A stretch of 64,000 nt of DNA from Diphasiastrum complanatum (lineage: Eukaryota; Streptophyta; Lycopodiopsida; Lycopodiales; Lycopodiaceae): NCBI GenBank assembly GCA_029204225.1, contig CM055103.1:23180663-23244662 (forward strand), in the 5' to 3' direction. The position numbers were made by a program, and so were the translations under genes. Of this stretch, positions 63,793-64,000 are shown one piece after another. Each line of letters starts with the position of its first letter. The stretch's first letter is position 1. The notes beneath the pieces were generated by a model, which was given only the letters and a program-made list of their open reading frames with translations, made no database searches and was not told where the DNA came from.

Positions 63793-64000
63793 ATTCTACG
63801 CGAAGAGTAGATCATTTTTGCTTTTTACCTCATCTCCATCCGAGTTCAATTAAGAAAGTTATGGCTAATCAAAGATTTTGATGATAAGGCATATCGCCAT
63901 GACGCAAGAATAGACCAAATTTTTTTAACAAAATTTAGATTCTCGCATGGTGGAGATATTCCGATGGATTCTACATGAAGAGTAGATCATTTTTGCTTTT
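63793..64000. repeat. Direct repeat near the right edge
   Basis: ATTCTACGCGAAGAGTAGAT with CATTTTTGCTTTT (about 63794-63826) recurs as ATTCTACATGAAGAGTAGAT at 63968-64000. Unit spacing is about 174 bp, so it may be the start of a tandem array running out of the window. Confidence 0.7.

Larger units (their letters stand above)
55222..64000 (+). mobile_element. Large Ty3/gypsy element R5 (3' LTR outside the window)
   Basis: 5' LTR 55222-56037, tRNA-Asp-type PBS, long leader, broken gag, protease-RT-RNase H-integrase to 60416, a post-pol spacer, and an additional sense-strand ORF region (61580-63769). Large size, a tRNA-Asp-like PBS and an extra ORF after pol are features of the Tat/Athila side of plant Ty3/gypsy elements. 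RT wording such as FLDGFSGYNQVKIAP and PFGLCNASSTFQRVM fits the same group. The coding parts have many stops. It contains a MITE at 57818-57924. Confidence 0.8.

Overview
The window is transposable-element-rich nuclear DNA of a green plant, probably a streptophyte with a large genome. No lineage can be fixed from the sequence alone. The plant signals are GT-AG introns, LTR retrotransposons primed by initiator-Met tRNA (TGGTATCAGAGCC) or by a tRNA-Asp-like site, a chromodomain Ty3/gypsy family, BED-finger hAT transposons, and a short 3' gene end that I read as plant-type MRE11. Almost everything else is mobile DNA, much of it nested.

Layout. 1-453 holds the edge of a Penelope-like reverse transcriptase (minus). 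1097-4150 is a chain of three broken LINE fragments (minus). 6013-6798 carries the last three exons of a probable MRE11 gene (plus). 9944-40670 is one continuous block of a single hAT family, copies A to F. Neighbouring copies are separated only by (TA)n microsatellite. Three chromodomain Ty3/gypsy elements of one family (R1, R2, R3) lie inside copies A, D and E, each with its own 5-bp target duplication. 40671-41137 is a LINE 3' tail. 41328-46362 is an older Ty3/gypsy element (R4). 46363-50340 is mostly unassigned. 50341-51267 is a gag-like remnant, about 51840-54008 a decayed LINE with a poly(A) tail, and 55222-64000 a large Ty3/gypsy element (R5) whose 3' LTR lies beyond the window.

The most notable system is the hAT family. 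Copy B (17726-23942, about 6.2 kb) is complete end to end. It has CATAG termini, subterminal clusters of GGTACC/CCGCGG palindromes, and a four-exon BED-DUF659-dimerisation transposase. The transposase has a long Pro-rich, acidic C-terminal extension with two AT-hook-like motifs. A second, convergent gene encodes a charged protein of about 120-135 aa and is also present in copy E. Every junction between copies is a (TA)n tract, which suggests microsatellite targeting, possibly through the AT-hooks. Copy C is a perfect inverted duplicate of B's 3' end and forms a 1000-bp palindrome. Copies A, C, D, E and F are truncated or deleted, and B has two frameshifts in its last exon.

The Ty3 family inserted recently: the R1 LTRs differ at about 1 of 358 positions and those of R3 at about 4. 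All three copies are nevertheless dead. Premature stops in R1, R3 and hAT E that can be compared with an intact sister copy are mostly TAG codons at CAG/CTG sites, the pattern expected from deamination of CHG-methylated cytosine. Element R5 carries a 107-bp MITE with a 10-bp target duplication.
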